In this document: positions 47,255-56,484 of the stretch, one piece after another | How the letters are laid out: each line of letters opens with the position of its first letter | How positions within the stretch are numbered: position 1 is the stretch's first letter | Source: BM003 sp963783695 | GTDB taxonomy: Bacteria; Pseudomonadota; Gammaproteobacteria; Steroidobacterales; BM003 | Reading direction: 5' to 3' | Length of the DNA: 64,000 bases | Assembly: GCA_963783695.1 (NCBI GenBank) | Contig: CAWAOM010000001.1 | Span: forward strand, 310,001-374,000 | Notes under the pieces: model-generated | What the model was told of the DNA's origin: nothing | Databases searched by the model: none | Seen by the model: the letters and a program-made list of their open reading frames with translations, nothing else | Program-made: the position numbers and the translations under genes

Positions 47255-47343
47255 GGCAATAAAAAACCCACCTCAGCTTGCGCCTCAGCAGGTTCGCGGA
47301 CCGCCTCGGTTTAGCAGTATTTGTTGAGCGCCCGCAAGCTGAG
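47255..47343 (-). promoter_or_regulatory. Candidate attenuator in the metA leader
   Basis: In the metA leader, an 11-bp perfect stem pairs 47333-47343 with 47272-47282 (CTCAGCTTGCG/CGCAAGCTGAG). It competes with a smaller ACCTGCT/AGC-bulge-AGGT hairpin that is followed by GGGTTTTTTATT. No plus-strand gene ends here, so a terminator-like structure points to control of metA. It matches no riboswitch class I can recognise. Confidence 0.4.
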
Positions 47344-47460
47344 TCAAATCGGCGCTGACGAAATAATTGCTGACAACTCCTCTGTCGTCAAGTTTGGTTT
47401 CGGGGTGGATAATATGAACCCGAACACTTTGGGTGGGGTCGAAGTGAACTGACAGGACCG

Positions 47461-48393
47461 ATGCCGCGGGGGTGGGCAATGCACGCGAATTCAACACAGG
47501 GCGTGAGCGTTTTGTCGCTGCTGTTACTGCTGGGACTGGTTGCGACGGGGCAGGCGACAGCGCAGGAGGACACCAGGGCCGCGGATGCCTACGCTGCGGA
47601 GAACTGGGTAGGCGCCGCCGAAGGTTACGAAAGACTGCTGGCAGAGGATGGCGATAACGGTCGTTATTGGTACCGGCTGGCGGTTTCGCTGCGGCATCTT
47701 GAGCGATTCCGGAGTGCAGGGGATGCATTGGCAGCCGCGGCCGGATTCGGTGTACCGTCGAGCTATATCGATGTGGAACGCGCTCGCCTGCAACTTGCGC
47801 AAGGCGAAACGCGGCTTGCGTTGGCAAGTATCGAAGACGCGGTTGGCGCCGGGTACAGCGCCGACGCACTGGCCAATGACGCTGATCTGGCCGCGCTTCG
47901 GTTACATACCAGATGGGATGCTCTGATTGCCGAGGCGCGGCGCAAGGCAGAGCCCTGCAACCACGATCCGCGATTTCGTGAATTCGATTTTTGGGTGGGC
48001 GAATGGGAGGTGACCACCGCCGCTGGCGCTGTTGCCGGCACAAACCGCATCAGTCGCGAGGAACTGGGATGTACGTTGATCGAACGCTGGTCCGGTGCCA
48101 CGGGTGGCACAGGCACTAGTCTCAATTATTTTGATCCGGTCTCTGGCAACTGGGTGCAGCACTGGGTCGGCGTGGGCGTCATAATCGATATTGGCGGTGG
48201 ACTGCGCGGCGAGTCGATGGTTCTTGAAGGCCATGTTCATTACATTGGCAGCGGAGAAACCAGACCTTTTCGTGGCACCTGGACTCCGCTGGACGACGGC
48301 AGGGTCAGACAGTTGTTCGAAGAGTCACAGGATGAGGATAAATCCTGGCGGCCATGGTTCGAGGGCTTTTACACCAGGACGGGTGCGCCATAA
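47461..48393 (+). CDS. Exported TPR-repeat protein with C-terminal DUF1579-like domain
   Basis: About 310 residues. The Sec signal (LSLLLLLGLVATGQATAQ) is followed by TPR-like helices (AADAYAAENWVGAAEGYERL; ALAAAAGFGV; ARLQLAQGETRLALASIEDA) and a C-terminal beta domain starting FDFWVGEWEVTTAAGAVAG, which resembles DUF1579-type lipocalin-like domains. ATG at 47461 or 47479 are both possible and both keep the signal peptide. Function unknown. It diverges from metA across the leader region. Confidence 0.75.
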   Translation: MPRGWAMHANSTQGVSVLSLLLLLGLVATGQATAQEDTRAADAYAAENWVGAAEGYERLLAEDGDNGRYWYRLAVSLRHLERFRSAGDALAAAAGFGVPSSYIDVERARLQLAQGETRLALASIEDAVGAGYSADALANDADLAALRLHTRWDALIAEARRKAEPCNHDPRFREFDFWVGEWEVTTAAGAVAGTNRISREELGCTLIERWSGATGGTGTSLNYFDPVSGNWVQHWVGVGVIIDIGGGLRGESMVLEGHVHYIGSGETRPFRGTWTPLDDGRVRQLFEESQDEDKSWRPWFEGFYTRTGAP

Positions 48394-48514
48394 CAGCTCG
48401 CAGTTTGCGATTTTTTCGCAGACAGACGACTGGCAGTAAGTGTCACCGCGTATACTTTTCAGTGAACCCGTAGCGCCGGAACAGCGCACGCCGTAAAATT
48501 CTGCGTCGGTCCGC

Positions 48515-49084
48515 ATGAAGAAACAATTCAGAAAAATGCGCCGCAAGCCCTTCTACCTGCCGCTTGCGCTGCCGATTACCGCAACGCTTGCAGTGTTGGC
48601 TGTGGCGCTCTGGTGGAGCAGCCAATGGCACGCGATGACTTTGGTGATCGTGCGTCATGCCGAGAAAATAGCGGTGGCGGATGATCCGGGCCTGACCCCT
48701 GCCGGCAAGGCGCGCGCCGCGAGACTGGCGCGTATGCTGGCGCCGGTCGCTGCCGATGAACAACCGCTGGCGGTTTACTCGACCGACTATCGGCGCACCA
48801 GGGAGACGGCAGAGCCTGCAGCAGAAACGTGGCGGGTCGATTTGCGTTTGTACAAACCCGGCGATGCGCAGGTGTTCGCGCGCGCGATTCGGCGGCGGCA
48901 TCGCGGGGCGACTGTACTCATTGTCGGTCACAGCAATACGGTGCCGGATCTCGTTGCGGCTTTCGGCGGTCCGTCAGGTATCGAGATCACAGATGGCGAA
49001 TACGACAACCTATTTGTGCTAACGGTGCCGAGGTTTGGCGCGGCGACCACGCTGCGAATATCGTTCGGCGACGAACTGCCTTAA
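48515..49084 (+). CDS. Membrane-anchored histidine phosphatase family protein
   Basis: A 189-residue protein with an N-terminal membrane helix (LPLALPITATLAVLAVALWW) and a histidine phosphatase domain: RHAEK nucleophile motif (TLVIVRHAEKIAVA), YSTDYRRTRETAEPAA, and the second catalytic His in VLIVGHSNTVPDLV. The topology suggests a periplasmic phosphatase. It converges with, and overlaps by 4 bp, the second RND permease gene. Substrate unknown. Confidence 0.85.
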   Translation: MKKQFRKMRRKPFYLPLALPITATLAVLAVALWWSSQWHAMTLVIVRHAEKIAVADDPGLTPAGKARAARLARMLAPVAADEQPLAVYSTDYRRTRETAEPAAETWRVDLRLYKPGDAQVFARAIRRRHRGATVLIVGHSNTVPDLVAAFGGPSGIEITDGEYDNLFVLTVPRFGAATTLRISFGDELP

Positions 49085-52000
49085 CTGGTGGCGAGGCCCG
49101 CCGGGTCGGCTTCTTCCTCTTTGCCGGTGCGACGGCGCCAGCGCTCGGCAACGTTCTGCTGAATCTTTAACAGGCTCGGCGTCAGAATGAGCGTCAGGAC
49201 CGTTGCGAATGCGAGACCGCCGGCAACGGCCGAAGCCAGTTGCCGCCACAACTGCGCCGACGGGCCACCGATGCTCACGTCTCGGTGTATGAAGTCGATA
49301 TTCATCTCCAGCACCATTGGCATCAAACCGAGAATCGTGGTGACCGTGGTAAGCATGACCGGGCGCAACCGCTGAGCACATGTCCGCAATATGGCGTCGG
49401 TCCCGCGCAGTCCTTCCGCGAGCAAATGATTGTAGGTGTCGATCAACACGATATTGTTGTTGACCACTACCCCCGCCAGCGCGATCACACCGACACCACT
49501 CATTACGACGCCGAATGCCATATCGGCAAACAGCAGGCCGAGCAGTACGCCGCCGGTTGAAAAAAGAACAGCGGTGAGAATCAGCATCGCCTGATAAATG
49601 CTGTTGAACTGGGTCACCAGGATAATGGCAATGATTGCGAGTGCCGCGATAAATGCCTTCTTCAGAAAGTCCATCGCCTCGCGCAGATCACGATCTTCGC
49701 CCTTGAACTGGGCTTTCACAATCGGATCGATCGCGAGCTGCGGCAGTAATTCGCCGATCTCGGCAATTTTATTCGCAGCCAGCACGCCGGGTTCGATATC
49801 GGCTTCGACCTTCATCGTGCGGCGCAGGTCCGTTCGCTGCAGCGTGGAGACCTTCGGCGCCGGTTCGCGAAGGACGAAATTGCTGATCGGGATGCTGCCC
49901 TGGCTGGTTGAGACCCGCAGTGCGCCGATCTGGTCGAGACTGCGGTCCGGCATCGGGTAGCGAACCCGGATATCGATCTCGTCGTCGGTATCATCCGGGC
50001 GGTACTCGCCTATTTTCACCCCGTTGGTGACCAGCTGGACCGTGTTGCCGACGATCGTGAGGTCGGCGCCAAACCTGGCTGCCTGTTCTCGGTCGACATC
50101 GATGCGCCATTCGATGCCGGGCAGCGGCCGGGTATCGGTAATGTCGCGCAAACCATCGATAGACTCGAACGCCTTGCGTACTTTCACCGTAGCCAGTTCC
50201 AGCGCGGCCGGGTCGATCGAAGCGAGTTCGAGAGAAATGGCCTTGTCACGTGGCGGGCCTACCCGGGGCTTGAAAGATTCGATGACGATTCCGACCAGGT
50301 CCAGGGTACCCGCCCGCACCTCGGCAATGATCTCATCAGCGCGCGGCCGTGACCGCCAGTCATCGAGTTCGAGCTTGATTGAGCCGATCACATCCTCGGC
50401 TTCGCGCGAGCCTTTGCCGCTGCGAGCATAGACGCTCTTGACCCCGTCCAGGCCGATAATTCGGCCTTCCACTTCCTGCACGAGGTCGTCCTGCTCATCA
50501 ATCGACAGGTCGCCGCGCGCCTTGATCGTAAAAGTGATGAATTCCGGTTCCGTCTCGGGGAAAAATTCGACGCCGCGGCCAAACTTGCCGTACGCCGCAA
50601 AAATACACATCAGCGCGAAAGTAACCAGCGCGACCGCCAACAGCGGATGACGCAGCGTTCTCGCCAGCAACCGCAGATAACGCCCGGTCCAACCCGATAT
50701 GTCTTCAAGTTTGCCGCCCTCGGCGAGCGACAGCTGTCGCGCTGCCTCGGGGTTGATGGCTCCCTGTTTGCCAAAGAACGCTCCGAGTGTCGGAACGAAA
50801 ATGAGTGCCATCAGCAGCGATGCGCTCAATGTCGCGATAATCGTAATCGGCATATAGCGCATGAACTGTCCTGCAATGCCGGGCCAGAACAGCAGCGGGA
50901 AAAACGCGGCGAGCGTTGTCACGGTCGAGGCGATAATCGGCCACGCCATGCGATTCGACGCCAGCGCGTAGGCCCGTTTCCTGTGATGGCCTTCAGCCAT
51001 TTTGCGATCGGCCAGCTCGGTGACGACGATTGCGCCGTCGACCAGCATGCCCACCGCCATGATCAGGGCGAACAGAACCACCATGTTGATTGTGACCCCG
51101 GCCAGTCCGAGCGCCAGAATCGCCATCAGGAACGAGCCGGGAATAGCGATGCCTACGAGCATGGCGCTGCGGAAGCCGAGGAAGCCGATGATGACCAGAA
51201 AGACCAGCAGGACTGCGGAGAGCACGTTGTTTTGCAGGTCCGTCAGGCGTGCCCGCACCTCGTCCGATTTGTCGCGGGAAATTGTGACTCCGACCCCGCG
51301 GGGCCAGGTCTTCTCCCGCTCCGCGATGATTGTCTTGATCTGATCGACCGTGGCAATGATGTTTGCTCCGGCGCGTTTGGCCACTTCCAGTCCAATCGCG
51401 GTATGGCCGTTGATCCGGGCGTAGCTCTCTGGGTCCTTGAAAGTGCGGCGGGCACTGGCGATATCGCGAAACCGCACCACCCGGGTGCCATCCACCTTGA
51501 CCGGGAGATTTAGCACATCCTCCGGGTCTTCGAAAACGCCCGGTACCTTGACCGCGAACCGGCCTTTCCCGGCATCCAGCGAGCCTGCCGCGACCAGCCG
51601 GTTGTTGCGCGCGACCAGGTTATAGAGATCCTCCTGTTTTAGCCCATAGCTTTCCATCGCCAGAGGATCCACTATGACCTCGAGAACCTCCTCGCGATCG
51701 CCGCGCATATCGACCTCGAGAACCCCGGCAATGCTCTCGATATCATCTTTCAGGTCGCGCGCCAGGCGTATCAGCGTCCGCTCCTGAATCTCGCCCGCAA
51801 TGTTAATAACGAGCATCGGGTCCATTTTAGAAAACTTGACCTCGTTTACCCGCGGCTCTTCAGTGTCATCGGGTAATTCCGCCTTGGCCAGATCGACTTT
51901 CTCGCGCACATCCTGCATCGCCTGTTCCGTATCGATCCCCGCATAGAACTCGACGGTGACCGATGCGCCGCCTTCGTAGGCCTCGCCCGACAATTCCTTG

Positions 52001-52230
52001 ATCCCCTCGAGGCTGCGCAACTCCTGTTCCATGGGTCGAACCAGCAGTCGTTCGGCGTCCTCGGGGGAGATCCCCTCATGATGCATGCGGACATAGATTA
52101 CCGGTATTTCTATATCCGGCTGCGCCTCCTTCGGGATGGAACCGTAGATAGACGCGCCGGCCACAAGAACTAACGCGAGACTTAGCAGGATCGTCCGTGT
52201 CTTGCCGAGCGCCGCATCGATGAGTCTCAT
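49081..52230 (-). CDS. RND efflux transporter permease, second system
   Basis: A 1049-residue RND permease with twelve helices and two large periplasmic loops. The N-terminal segment (SLALVLVAGASIYGSIPKEA) is followed by PDIEIPVIYVRMHHEGISPE. The TM4 relay reads GMLVDGAIVVTELADR, with a single Asp (about residue 398) where AcrB has two. It follows the adaptor gene with a 4-bp overlap and is the last gene of a padR-adaptor-permease operon. No outer-membrane channel is encoded nearby. Confidence 0.9.
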   Translation of the reverse strand: MRLIDAALGKTRTILLSLALVLVAGASIYGSIPKEAQPDIEIPVIYVRMHHEGISPEDAERLLVRPMEQELRSLEGIKELSGEAYEGGASVTVEFYAGIDTEQAMQDVREKVDLAKAELPDDTEEPRVNEVKFSKMDPMLVINIAGEIQERTLIRLARDLKDDIESIAGVLEVDMRGDREEVLEVIVDPLAMESYGLKQEDLYNLVARNNRLVAAGSLDAGKGRFAVKVPGVFEDPEDVLNLPVKVDGTRVVRFRDIASARRTFKDPESYARINGHTAIGLEVAKRAGANIIATVDQIKTIIAEREKTWPRGVGVTISRDKSDEVRARLTDLQNNVLSAVLLVFLVIIGFLGFRSAMLVGIAIPGSFLMAILALGLAGVTINMVVLFALIMAVGMLVDGAIVVTELADRKMAEGHHRKRAYALASNRMAWPIIASTVTTLAAFFPLLFWPGIAGQFMRYMPITIIATLSASLLMALIFVPTLGAFFGKQGAINPEAARQLSLAEGGKLEDISGWTGRYLRLLARTLRHPLLAVALVTFALMCIFAAYGKFGRGVEFFPETEPEFITFTIKARGDLSIDEQDDLVQEVEGRIIGLDGVKSVYARSGKGSREAEDVIGSIKLELDDWRSRPRADEIIAEVRAGTLDLVGIVIESFKPRVGPPRDKAISLELASIDPAALELATVKVRKAFESIDGLRDITDTRPLPGIEWRIDVDREQAARFGADLTIVGNTVQLVTNGVKIGEYRPDDTDDEIDIRVRYPMPDRSLDQIGALRVSTSQGSIPISNFVLREPAPKVSTLQRTDLRRTMKVEADIEPGVLAANKIAEIGELLPQLAIDPIVKAQFKGEDRDLREAMDFLKKAFIAALAIIAIILVTQFNSIYQAMLILTAVLFSTGGVLLGLLFADMAFGVVMSGVGVIALAGVVVNNNIVLIDTYNHLLAEGLRGTDAILRTCAQRLRPVMLTTVTTILGLMPMVLEMNIDFIHRDVSIGGPSAQLWRQLASAVAGGLAFATVLTLILTPSLLKIQQNVAERWRRRTGKEEEADPAGLATS

Positions 52231-53348
52231 TCCGGTTTCTCCGATGCGACGGCAGTCGAGCCGGGCTCCTCCGGCGTTGCAACAACGCGTTCACCATCCG
52301 CGACGAAGCCGTGCCCGACGGTGACGAAGGTCGTGACCGGGGGCAGGCCGGCCAGCCAGATTCCATCCGCGGTCGATGCCGCTATATCGGCGTTGACGAA
52401 AACGACGCGGCCCTCTGCATCGAGAATTTTGACGCCGACTTTGCCGTCATCGTCCAGTGACAGCAGCGCCGGCGAGACGAGATGCGCATTGACCGTGCCG
52501 ACCGGCAGGCGCAGTTCGGCGGTGACCCCGGAAGGCAGACGCCGCTCGCGGTTGTCAATGGCGACTTCGACCTTGAACGTACGGGTCGCGGCGTCGGCGA
52601 CCGGGGCGAGATAGCGGATTTTGCCGCTGGCGGTGGCGCCGGTGACGAGTCTGACTTCGCCGGTCTCATTGCCAACCAGGCGGTCTCGCTCCATCTCGGA
52701 AACCGAACCACTGACAAGCAGTGTTTCGTTGTCGACGAATTCCGCGACTGGATCGCCGACCTGGAGATAGTCGCCAATTTCGACCGCCAGATCCTGAACG
52801 TTGCCGTCAAACGGTGCCCGAATGGTCATTCGCTCGAGATCGAGTTCGGCCCGCTTGACCTCGGCCCGTGCGCGTTCCAGCAGCGCCTCGCCTTCGGCAA
52901 GCTGGGTCTCGGAGACATAGCCCTCCTGCTTGAGCTTTTGCCGCGCGGCATACTCGAGTTCGCGTTGTTTGAGTACGGCACGCGCTTCGCTAAGGCGCGC
53001 CTCGCGATCTCTTTCGTCCAGTCTGAGGATAGCTTTGCCGCTGCGCGCGGATTCGCCGCGCGGAATCAGAATTGCAACGACGCGGCCATCAGTCTGGGCG
53101 TCGAGGGCGACGGTGCGCGAGGGTTCGGTGCGGCCGTTGATCGTCACGTAACGCACGACAGGCTCTGCGGCCACCTGGCGCACCCGCACCTCGGTCAGGC
53201 TCGAGTCGGCAGGATCGGCTGCGCTGGTACTGACAGGATCCTCGCTGTGTTTACCGATTTCACCGGAAAGCATCCAGAAGGTCACCGCAAGCGCAATGAT
53301 CACGGCCAGAATCCATGGCTTGCGGGCAAAGATGTTGGGGTTGCTCAT
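52227..53348 (-). CDS. RND periplasmic adaptor subunit, second system
   Basis: A 373-residue adaptor. The N-terminus is a single membrane anchor (KPWILAVIIALAVTFWMLSG) rather than a lipoprotein signal. It then shows lipoyl halves around a coiled-coil hairpin (RLSEARAVLKQRELEYAARQ) and RAPFDGNVQDLAVEIGDYLQ, followed by barrel domains. The ATG at 53348 precedes the anchor directly. It lies 34 bp after padR and overlaps the permease by 4 bp. Confidence 0.9.
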   Translation of the reverse strand: MSNPNIFARKPWILAVIIALAVTFWMLSGEIGKHSEDPVSTSAADPADSSLTEVRVRQVAAEPVVRYVTINGRTEPSRTVALDAQTDGRVVAILIPRGESARSGKAILRLDERDREARLSEARAVLKQRELEYAARQKLKQEGYVSETQLAEGEALLERARAEVKRAELDLERMTIRAPFDGNVQDLAVEIGDYLQVGDPVAEFVDNETLLVSGSVSEMERDRLVGNETGEVRLVTGATASGKIRYLAPVADAATRTFKVEVAIDNRERRLPSGVTAELRLPVGTVNAHLVSPALLSLDDDGKVGVKILDAEGRVVFVNADIAASTADGIWLAGLPPVTTFVTVGHGFVADGERVVATPEEPGSTAVASEKPE

Positions 53349-53382
53349 GCTGGCATTCCTGTTGCTGATATCCGTATCGGCG

Positions 53383-53955
53383 TTAAGTGGCGGCCGTGCG
53401 AATCGCCTCGACCGCTGGACCGGGTTCTGCGTGTCCGGCGCAGAGTTCAGCGCGATTGGCTTCGATGTATTCGAGCGCGGCGCGCAGTATCGTTTCGCCG
53501 AACCCGCGCACGAAACGTGGACCCGGACCCTGGTCGGCGCCACTGTCGTGTTTCAGTTCATCGAGAAGGCCAAGAACGTCACGCATTTCACCGACTCTGT
53601 GGTTGATGATGCGGTCCAGCTGCTCGGGCTTTAGCAGCTCGGCGAAATAGAGCATGGCGAGGAATTCCGAGCGGATTTTGTGGGTTGGCGTGGTCGATTC
53701 AAGAGTGTTGACCAGTGCGCGGCGTCCGCTGGCGGTGATCCGGTAGAGCTTTTTCGCCGGTTTGCCTTCCTCGAGCACCTCGCAACAGGACACCAGGTCG
53801 GTGTCGGCCAATTGGGCGAGTGCCGGATAGATGGAGCCATAGCCAGCCTGGAAGAAATGTCCGAAGGTGCTCTCGAAACGTTTCTTCAGGTCATAGCCGC
53901 TGGCGTCTCCCAGGCTCAGGATGCCGAGACAGACTGTTTTTACATCGATGCTCAT
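53383..53955 (-). CDS. PadR family transcriptional regulator
   Basis: A 190-residue regulator with an N-terminal winged helix (CLGILSLGDASGYDLKKRFE; GYGSIYPALAQLADTDLVSC; GKPAKKLYRITASGRRALVN) and a C-terminal Vir-like helical domain with an added tail. PadR proteins usually repress efflux or detoxification genes until a ligand binds. It heads the operon with the RND adaptor and permease. Three palindromes lie within 52 bp upstream of its ATG and probably mediate autoregulation. Confidence 0.92.
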   Translation of the reverse strand: MSIDVKTVCLGILSLGDASGYDLKKRFESTFGHFFQAGYGSIYPALAQLADTDLVSCCEVLEEGKPAKKLYRITASGRRALVNTLESTTPTHKIRSEFLAMLYFAELLKPEQLDRIINHRVGEMRDVLGLLDELKHDSGADQGPGPRFVRGFGETILRAALEYIEANRAELCAGHAEPGPAVEAIRTAAT

Positions 53956-53963
53956 ACGCGACC

Positions 53964-54007
53964 TATCAAAGTGATATATATCGAGCCGATAGTGTATCGC
54001 TCCGATA
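53964..54007. promoter_or_regulatory. Triple palindromic operator of the padR-RND operon
   Basis: Three 13-bp inverted repeats of the form TATCR-N3-YGATA: TATCAAAGTGATA (53964-53976), TATCGAGCCGATA (53979-53991) and TATCGCTCCGATA (53995-54007). Centres are 15-16 bp apart and the nearest ends 9 bp from the padR start. All three have perfect 5-bp arms. Confidence 0.75.
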
Positions 54008-54049
54008 GCCCAATGTGAACAGGTTTTCGTCGTTGTGGCAGAACCGGAT

Positions 54050-54712
54050 TTAGTCGCGCAGCGGATTGGTCAGCATGTTGCCGTCGTCGTCGAGCCCGGG
54101 GTAGGGCCGGCCGCGGCTGCGGCAGCGTCTGGCTATATCCGGGTGGGCCCACTCGAACAGCAGGCGCTCGTATTCGTTCTGTTCCAGCCGGCAACGGTCA
54201 TAGAGGCCGGCGCTGCGGCGCTGACGCTGCGCTTCGTACAGGATCAGCGCCGCAGCGACAGACACGTTCAGCGACGCCACCATCCCTTCCATCGGGATGG
54301 TCAGATGCGCGTCGGCGAGTTGCGCTGCCTCGTCGCTTACGCCGCGAAGTTCCGAGCCAAGCAGGATCGCGCAGGGCGGGGTGTAGTCCCAGGTGCGGAA
54401 ATCCACGGCCCGGGCGCTGAAATGCGCGGCTACGATGGCCATGCCCGATTGCTTCAGCTTGCGACAGGCTCCGACGACCGAGTCATGCATGCGGACCGGT
54501 ACCCAGGTTTGGGTCCCGGCGGCGCTCATGTGATGGCGCAGGACCTCGCCACCGGGCGATACGGCGTGCATTGTCTGTACGCCGACCGCATCGCAACTGC
54601 GGCGTATGGCGGCGATGTTATGGCTCTTGTGGACGTCTTCGGCGAGGATGGTCAGATCGGGTTGACGCTGCTGCAGAACACGCTTGAGTTTGGCGAATCG
54701 TTCCGGTGTCAT
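54050..54712 (-). CDS. trmH: tRNA (guanosine-18-2'-O)-methyltransferase TrmH
   Basis: A 220-residue SPOUT methyltransferase that modifies G18 in the tRNA D-loop. The N-terminal MTPERFAKLKRVLQQRQPDL matches the E. coli start, and the knot motifs are CAILLGSELRGVSDEAAQLA and IPMEGMVASLNVSVAAALIL, followed by the family C-terminal extension (PYPGLDDDGNML). The ATG at 54712 is chosen because longer in-frame forms overlap the divergent yjbQ gene. It faces padR downstream. Confidence 0.93.
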   Translation of the reverse strand: MTPERFAKLKRVLQQRQPDLTILAEDVHKSHNIAAIRRSCDAVGVQTMHAVSPGGEVLRHHMSAAGTQTWVPVRMHDSVVGACRKLKQSGMAIVAAHFSARAVDFRTWDYTPPCAILLGSELRGVSDEAAQLADAHLTIPMEGMVASLNVSVAAALILYEAQRQRRSAGLYDRCRLEQNEYERLLFEWAHPDIARRCRSRGRPYPGLDDDGNMLTNPLRD

Positions 54713-54760
54713 CGCAATCCGATAAGCTTGGGCCTTTACTCGCAGGGAAGTACTAGCCGC

Positions 54761-55183
54761 ATGATACAACGGCATATCGAAGTGGCCACCCGCGGCCGTG
54801 GAACGCTCGACATTACCGACAGGGTCAACAGTGTCGTTGCCGAATCGGGTGTCGCCGCAGGGCTCGCCCATCTGTTTTTGCAGCATACCAGCGCCTCGTT
54901 GATTCTGTGCGAGAATGCCGATCCGGCGGTGCGGCGCGATCTCGAGACATTCATGTCGCGCTGCGTGCCCGATGGCGATCCGGATTTCGAGCATTCGGCT
55001 GAGGGGCCAGACGATATGCCAGCCCATATCCGTACCATTCTCACTCACAGCGCTTTTAGCGTACCGATTGCGGCCGGCAGGCTTGCTCTGGGAACCTGGC
55101 AGGGCGTCTATTTGTGGGAACACCGCAGCGCCCCGCACAGACGTCGTATCCTCGTCACTGTACAGGGTGGCGAAAGAGCTTGA
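54761..55183 (+). CDS. YjbQ/UPF0047 family protein
   Basis: A 140-residue protein. It begins MIQRHIEVATRGRGTLDITD and has the conserved HLFLQHTSASLILCENADPA, MPAHIRTILTHSAFSVPIAA and LALGTWQGVYLWEHRSAPHR segments with the family histidines. Some members show weak thiamine-phosphate synthase activity, but the physiological role is unclear. The ATG at 54761 gives the family N-terminus; the much longer in-frame reading opposite trmH is a shadow. It diverges from trmH by 48 bp. Confidence 0.92.
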   Translation: MIQRHIEVATRGRGTLDITDRVNSVVAESGVAAGLAHLFLQHTSASLILCENADPAVRRDLETFMSRCVPDGDPDFEHSAEGPDDMPAHIRTILTHSAFSVPIAAGRLALGTWQGVYLWEHRSAPHRRRILVTVQGGERA

Positions 55184-55235
55184 AGCCGACGCAAATGGAC
55201 CCATGTAGATGACTGATAAACGATAGGCCAGGCCA

Positions 55236-56156
55236 ATGAAATTCAGGGACTATTACAAGGTGATGGGCGTCGATGAGACGGCATCGGCCGATGAGGTCAA
55301 GAAAGCCTATCGGGTGCTTGCGCGCAAATTTCATCCGGATGTCAGCAAGGAGCAAGACGCCGAGGAGAAATTCAAGGAGCTTGGCGAGGCCTATGAAGTG
55401 CTGAAGGACCCGGAGAAGCGCCAGGAATACGACAACCTGCGCAAGTATGGGTACAACGACGGCGGCGATTTTCAGCCGCCCCCGGGATGGGGTGGCGGCA
55501 CCTTCCGCGATACCGGTTTCGGCGGGGCGGGCGGCGGCGATTTCAGCGATTTCTTCGAAGCGATGTTCGGCAGAGGAGGGCCTGGCTCGGCACGCGGTTA
55601 TCGTGACATTCGCACCCGCGGCCGTGATCTTCATTACCGTCTTGGCGTGGATCTCGGGGAGGCGTTTGCCGGCAGTACTCGAAATATTCACCTGCAGGCA
55701 GCGGGCGGCGGCCAGCGCAGCCTGAACGTAAAGGTCCCGGCGGGGGTTACGGAGGGTCAGAATATCCGGCTACGCGGTCAGGGCGAGCCGGGGCTCGGCG
55801 GTGGTCCGGCCGGTGACCTGTATCTCGAAATCGAAATTAAACCGCATCGCCATTTTCGCCTGGACGGAAAAAACATCCATCTCGCCGTACCGGTGGCGCC
55901 GTGGGAGGCCGGTCTTGGCGCGGAAATCACCGTCCCGACACTCGGCGGCAGCGTCAAGCTCAAGATCCCGGCCGGTGCGCGCAGCGGTCAGAAGTTGCGG
56001 CTGAAGGGCAAGGGTATTCCGGGGCCCGGCGCGGGTGACCAGATCGTCGAGATCCAGGTCGTAATGCCACCCGTGCGTGGCGATGAAGACGAAGAACTGT
56101 TGCGGCGCATGGCCGAGACAATGGATTTCGACCCGCGCGCGGAACTCAACGGGTAG
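55236..56156 (+). CDS. cbpA: DnaJ-type co-chaperone CbpA
   Basis: A 306-residue type II J-protein. The J-domain (1-70) has the HPD motif (FHPDVSKEQDAEEKFKELGE), followed by a Gly/Phe-rich linker (GYNDGGDFQPPPGWGGG) and two C-terminal substrate domains (LNVKVPAGVTEGQNIRLRGQ and VKLKIPAGARSGQKLRLKGK). The Zn-finger of DnaJ is absent, which marks CbpA. It stimulates DnaK and may bind DNA. The gene for its inhibitor CbpM follows 6 bp downstream. Confidence 0.95.
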   Translation: MKFRDYYKVMGVDETASADEVKKAYRVLARKFHPDVSKEQDAEEKFKELGEAYEVLKDPEKRQEYDNLRKYGYNDGGDFQPPPGWGGGTFRDTGFGGAGGGDFSDFFEAMFGRGGPGSARGYRDIRTRGRDLHYRLGVDLGEAFAGSTRNIHLQAAGGGQRSLNVKVPAGVTEGQNIRLRGQGEPGLGGGPAGDLYLEIEIKPHRHFRLDGKNIHLAVPVAPWEAGLGAEITVPTLGGSVKLKIPAGARSGQKLRLKGKGIPGPGAGDQIVEIQVVMPPVRGDEDEELLRRMAETMDFDPRAELNG

Positions 56157-56162
56157 CAGCCC

Positions 56163-56474
56163 ATGAACGACAAGCCAACAACAACAGTGACCGGCGAGTT
56201 TGTCGATGCGACCGAGCGGTACAGTCTGCGCGAGTTGATCGACCTTTGCGACGTTGACGATGCCCGCTTGCTGGAATTCGTGCAGTATGGGATTGTTGAA
56301 CCGGCGGGCGAGGCACCGGAATCCTGGCGTTTTTCTACGCTCCATGTTTACCGTGTTCATCGTGCGGCCCGGCTGCAGTCCGACCTCGGGCTGAACGTGG
56401 CCGGCGCCGCGCTGTGCCTTGATCTCCTGGATGAGATTGCGCGTCTGCGGATCCAACTCCGATCGCAGCGCTGA
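56163..56474 (+). CDS. cbpM: Chaperone modulator CbpM
   Basis: A 103-residue MerR-like helical protein. E. coli CbpM binds the CbpA J-domain and blocks its activity. The EFVDATERYSLRELIDLCDV start and the VAGAALCLDLLDEIARLRIQ helix match the family. It is translated from the same message as cbpA (6-bp gap) and converges with the peroxiredoxin gene. Confidence 0.9.
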   Translation: MNDKPTTTVTGEFVDATERYSLRELIDLCDVDDARLLEFVQYGIVEPAGEAPESWRFSTLHVYRVHRAARLQSDLGLNVAGAALCLDLLDEIARLRIQLRSQR

Positions 56475-56484
56475 ACAGCACTCT

